From positions 1-32,561 of the forward strand of contig JAFZPZ010000030.1 in the NCBI GenBank assembly GCA_017552435.1: DNA of 32,561 nucleotides, given 5' to 3'. A program made the translations under genes and the position numbers. Shown here piece after piece: positions 32,407-32,561 of the stretch (positions are counted from its first letter, which is position 1; the number at the start of each line of letters is the position of its first letter). The notes beneath the pieces were generated by a model that did no database searches, was not told where the DNA came from, and worked only from the letters and a program-made list of their open reading frames with translations. The DNA is from Bacteroidaceae bacterium (lineage in GTDB: Bacteria > Bacteroidota > Bacteroidia > Bacteroidales > Bacteroidaceae).

Positions 32407-32418
32407 CCATCTCTATAC
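32397..32418. repeat. 11-bp direct repeat, two copies
   Basis: CATCTCTATAC occurs twice head to tail at 32397-32407 and 32408-32418. An inverted partial copy is present at 32364-32375. The period matches the 11-bp arrays at the left end of the window. Confidence 0.75.
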
Positions 32419-32427
32419 CAACTGACG

Positions 32428-32561
32428 TGTACTGAATAAGTTGACACTTTTGAAATTAAAAAAGTGTATCAGTATGCAACAAAGAGAAGGAATGAATGAC
32501 GAGAAAAGGCTTGCTTTAATAGATGAGTATCTGTTCTCTGGTAAGTCAAAATGTCGTTTTG
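32428..32561 (+). mobile_element. Left end of a probable IS3-family insertion sequence
   Basis: From 32428 the sequence reads TGTACTGAATAAGTTGACAC, which has the form of the terminal inverted repeats of the IS3 family, IS150 group (TGTACTG ... AAGTTG.ACA). A reading frame starts 46 bp inside it, as expected for orfA. The right end lies beyond the window, so the terminal repeat pair and target duplication cannot be checked. Confidence 0.55.
32474..32561 (+). CDS. Partial open reading frame, possible transposase OrfA
   Basis: The frame starts MQQREGMNDEKRLALIDEYLFSG and runs on to the window edge (29 codons visible); M7 is an alternative start. The fragment is too short for a domain call. Its position just inside an IS3-like end suggests the helix-turn-helix OrfA of an IS3 transposase, but this is inferred from context. 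Confidence 0.4.
   Translation, partial: MQQREGMNDEKRLALIDEYLFSGKSKCRF

Overview
The window looks like chromosomal DNA from a Bacteroidales bacterium, most likely Prevotella or a close relative. The reasons are a BspA-type surface protein, short C-terminal tails ending in GRKVVIK or GRKIAVK that resemble type IX secretion sorting tails, a fused SecDF, a GH92 mannosidase, and Bacteroidetes promoter motifs (TAnnTTTG with an upstream TTTG) in place of sigma70 boxes. Assignment to genus is inference. Nearly all genes lie on the minus strand; only the HU gene and the GH92 gene (plus an IS fragment at the right edge) are on the plus strand.

Region 1 (1-8448) is accessory-like. It holds an unrecognised 192-aa gene, an S23/IVP-type four-helix-bundle gene with a coiled-coil suffix, a 1785-aa secreted BspA/GLUG repeat protein, and a KilA-N gene. 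Behind the KilA-N gene is an orphan promoter plus a 19-codon signal-peptide reading frame. A 31-bp near-perfect direct repeat, coding for the signal-peptide core, flanks the KilA-N gene. Recombination between the copies would delete KilA-N and join the orphan promoter and signal peptide in frame to the BspA-like protein. This is the most interesting structure in the window. Short tandem arrays with 9-bp and 11-bp periods surround the first genes.

Region 2 (8449-14240) is a probable housekeeping operon read leftward: serine acetyltransferase, RlmL-type rRNA methyltransferase, S9 dipeptidyl peptidase (start codon inside the end of the methyltransferase gene) and a DUF3667 membrane protein. The serine acetyltransferase carries an 85-bp interspersed inverted-repeat element translated in frame.

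Region 3 (14240-19925) holds secDF with a clear terminator, then an endonuclease/exonuclease/phosphatase-family membrane protein overlapping a rhomboid protease gene, and the divergent HU gene with a good promoter and terminator.

Region 4 (19957-28144) is an envelope cluster read leftward: a 1481-aa coiled-coil lipoprotein, an OmpA-family protein, a secreted protein with a sorting-like tail, and an outer-membrane beta-barrel protein. Region 5 (28145-32561) has a small operon (137-aa secreted protein, guanine-deaminase-like enzyme, CPBP protease), a divergent GH92 alpha-mannosidase, and the left end of a probable IS3-family element cut by the window edge.

Across the window there are several AT-rich arrays with a 7-bp period, each with a different unit. 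Some lie between genes and some have become coding sequence at gene ends. No tRNA, rRNA or CRISPR array was seen.
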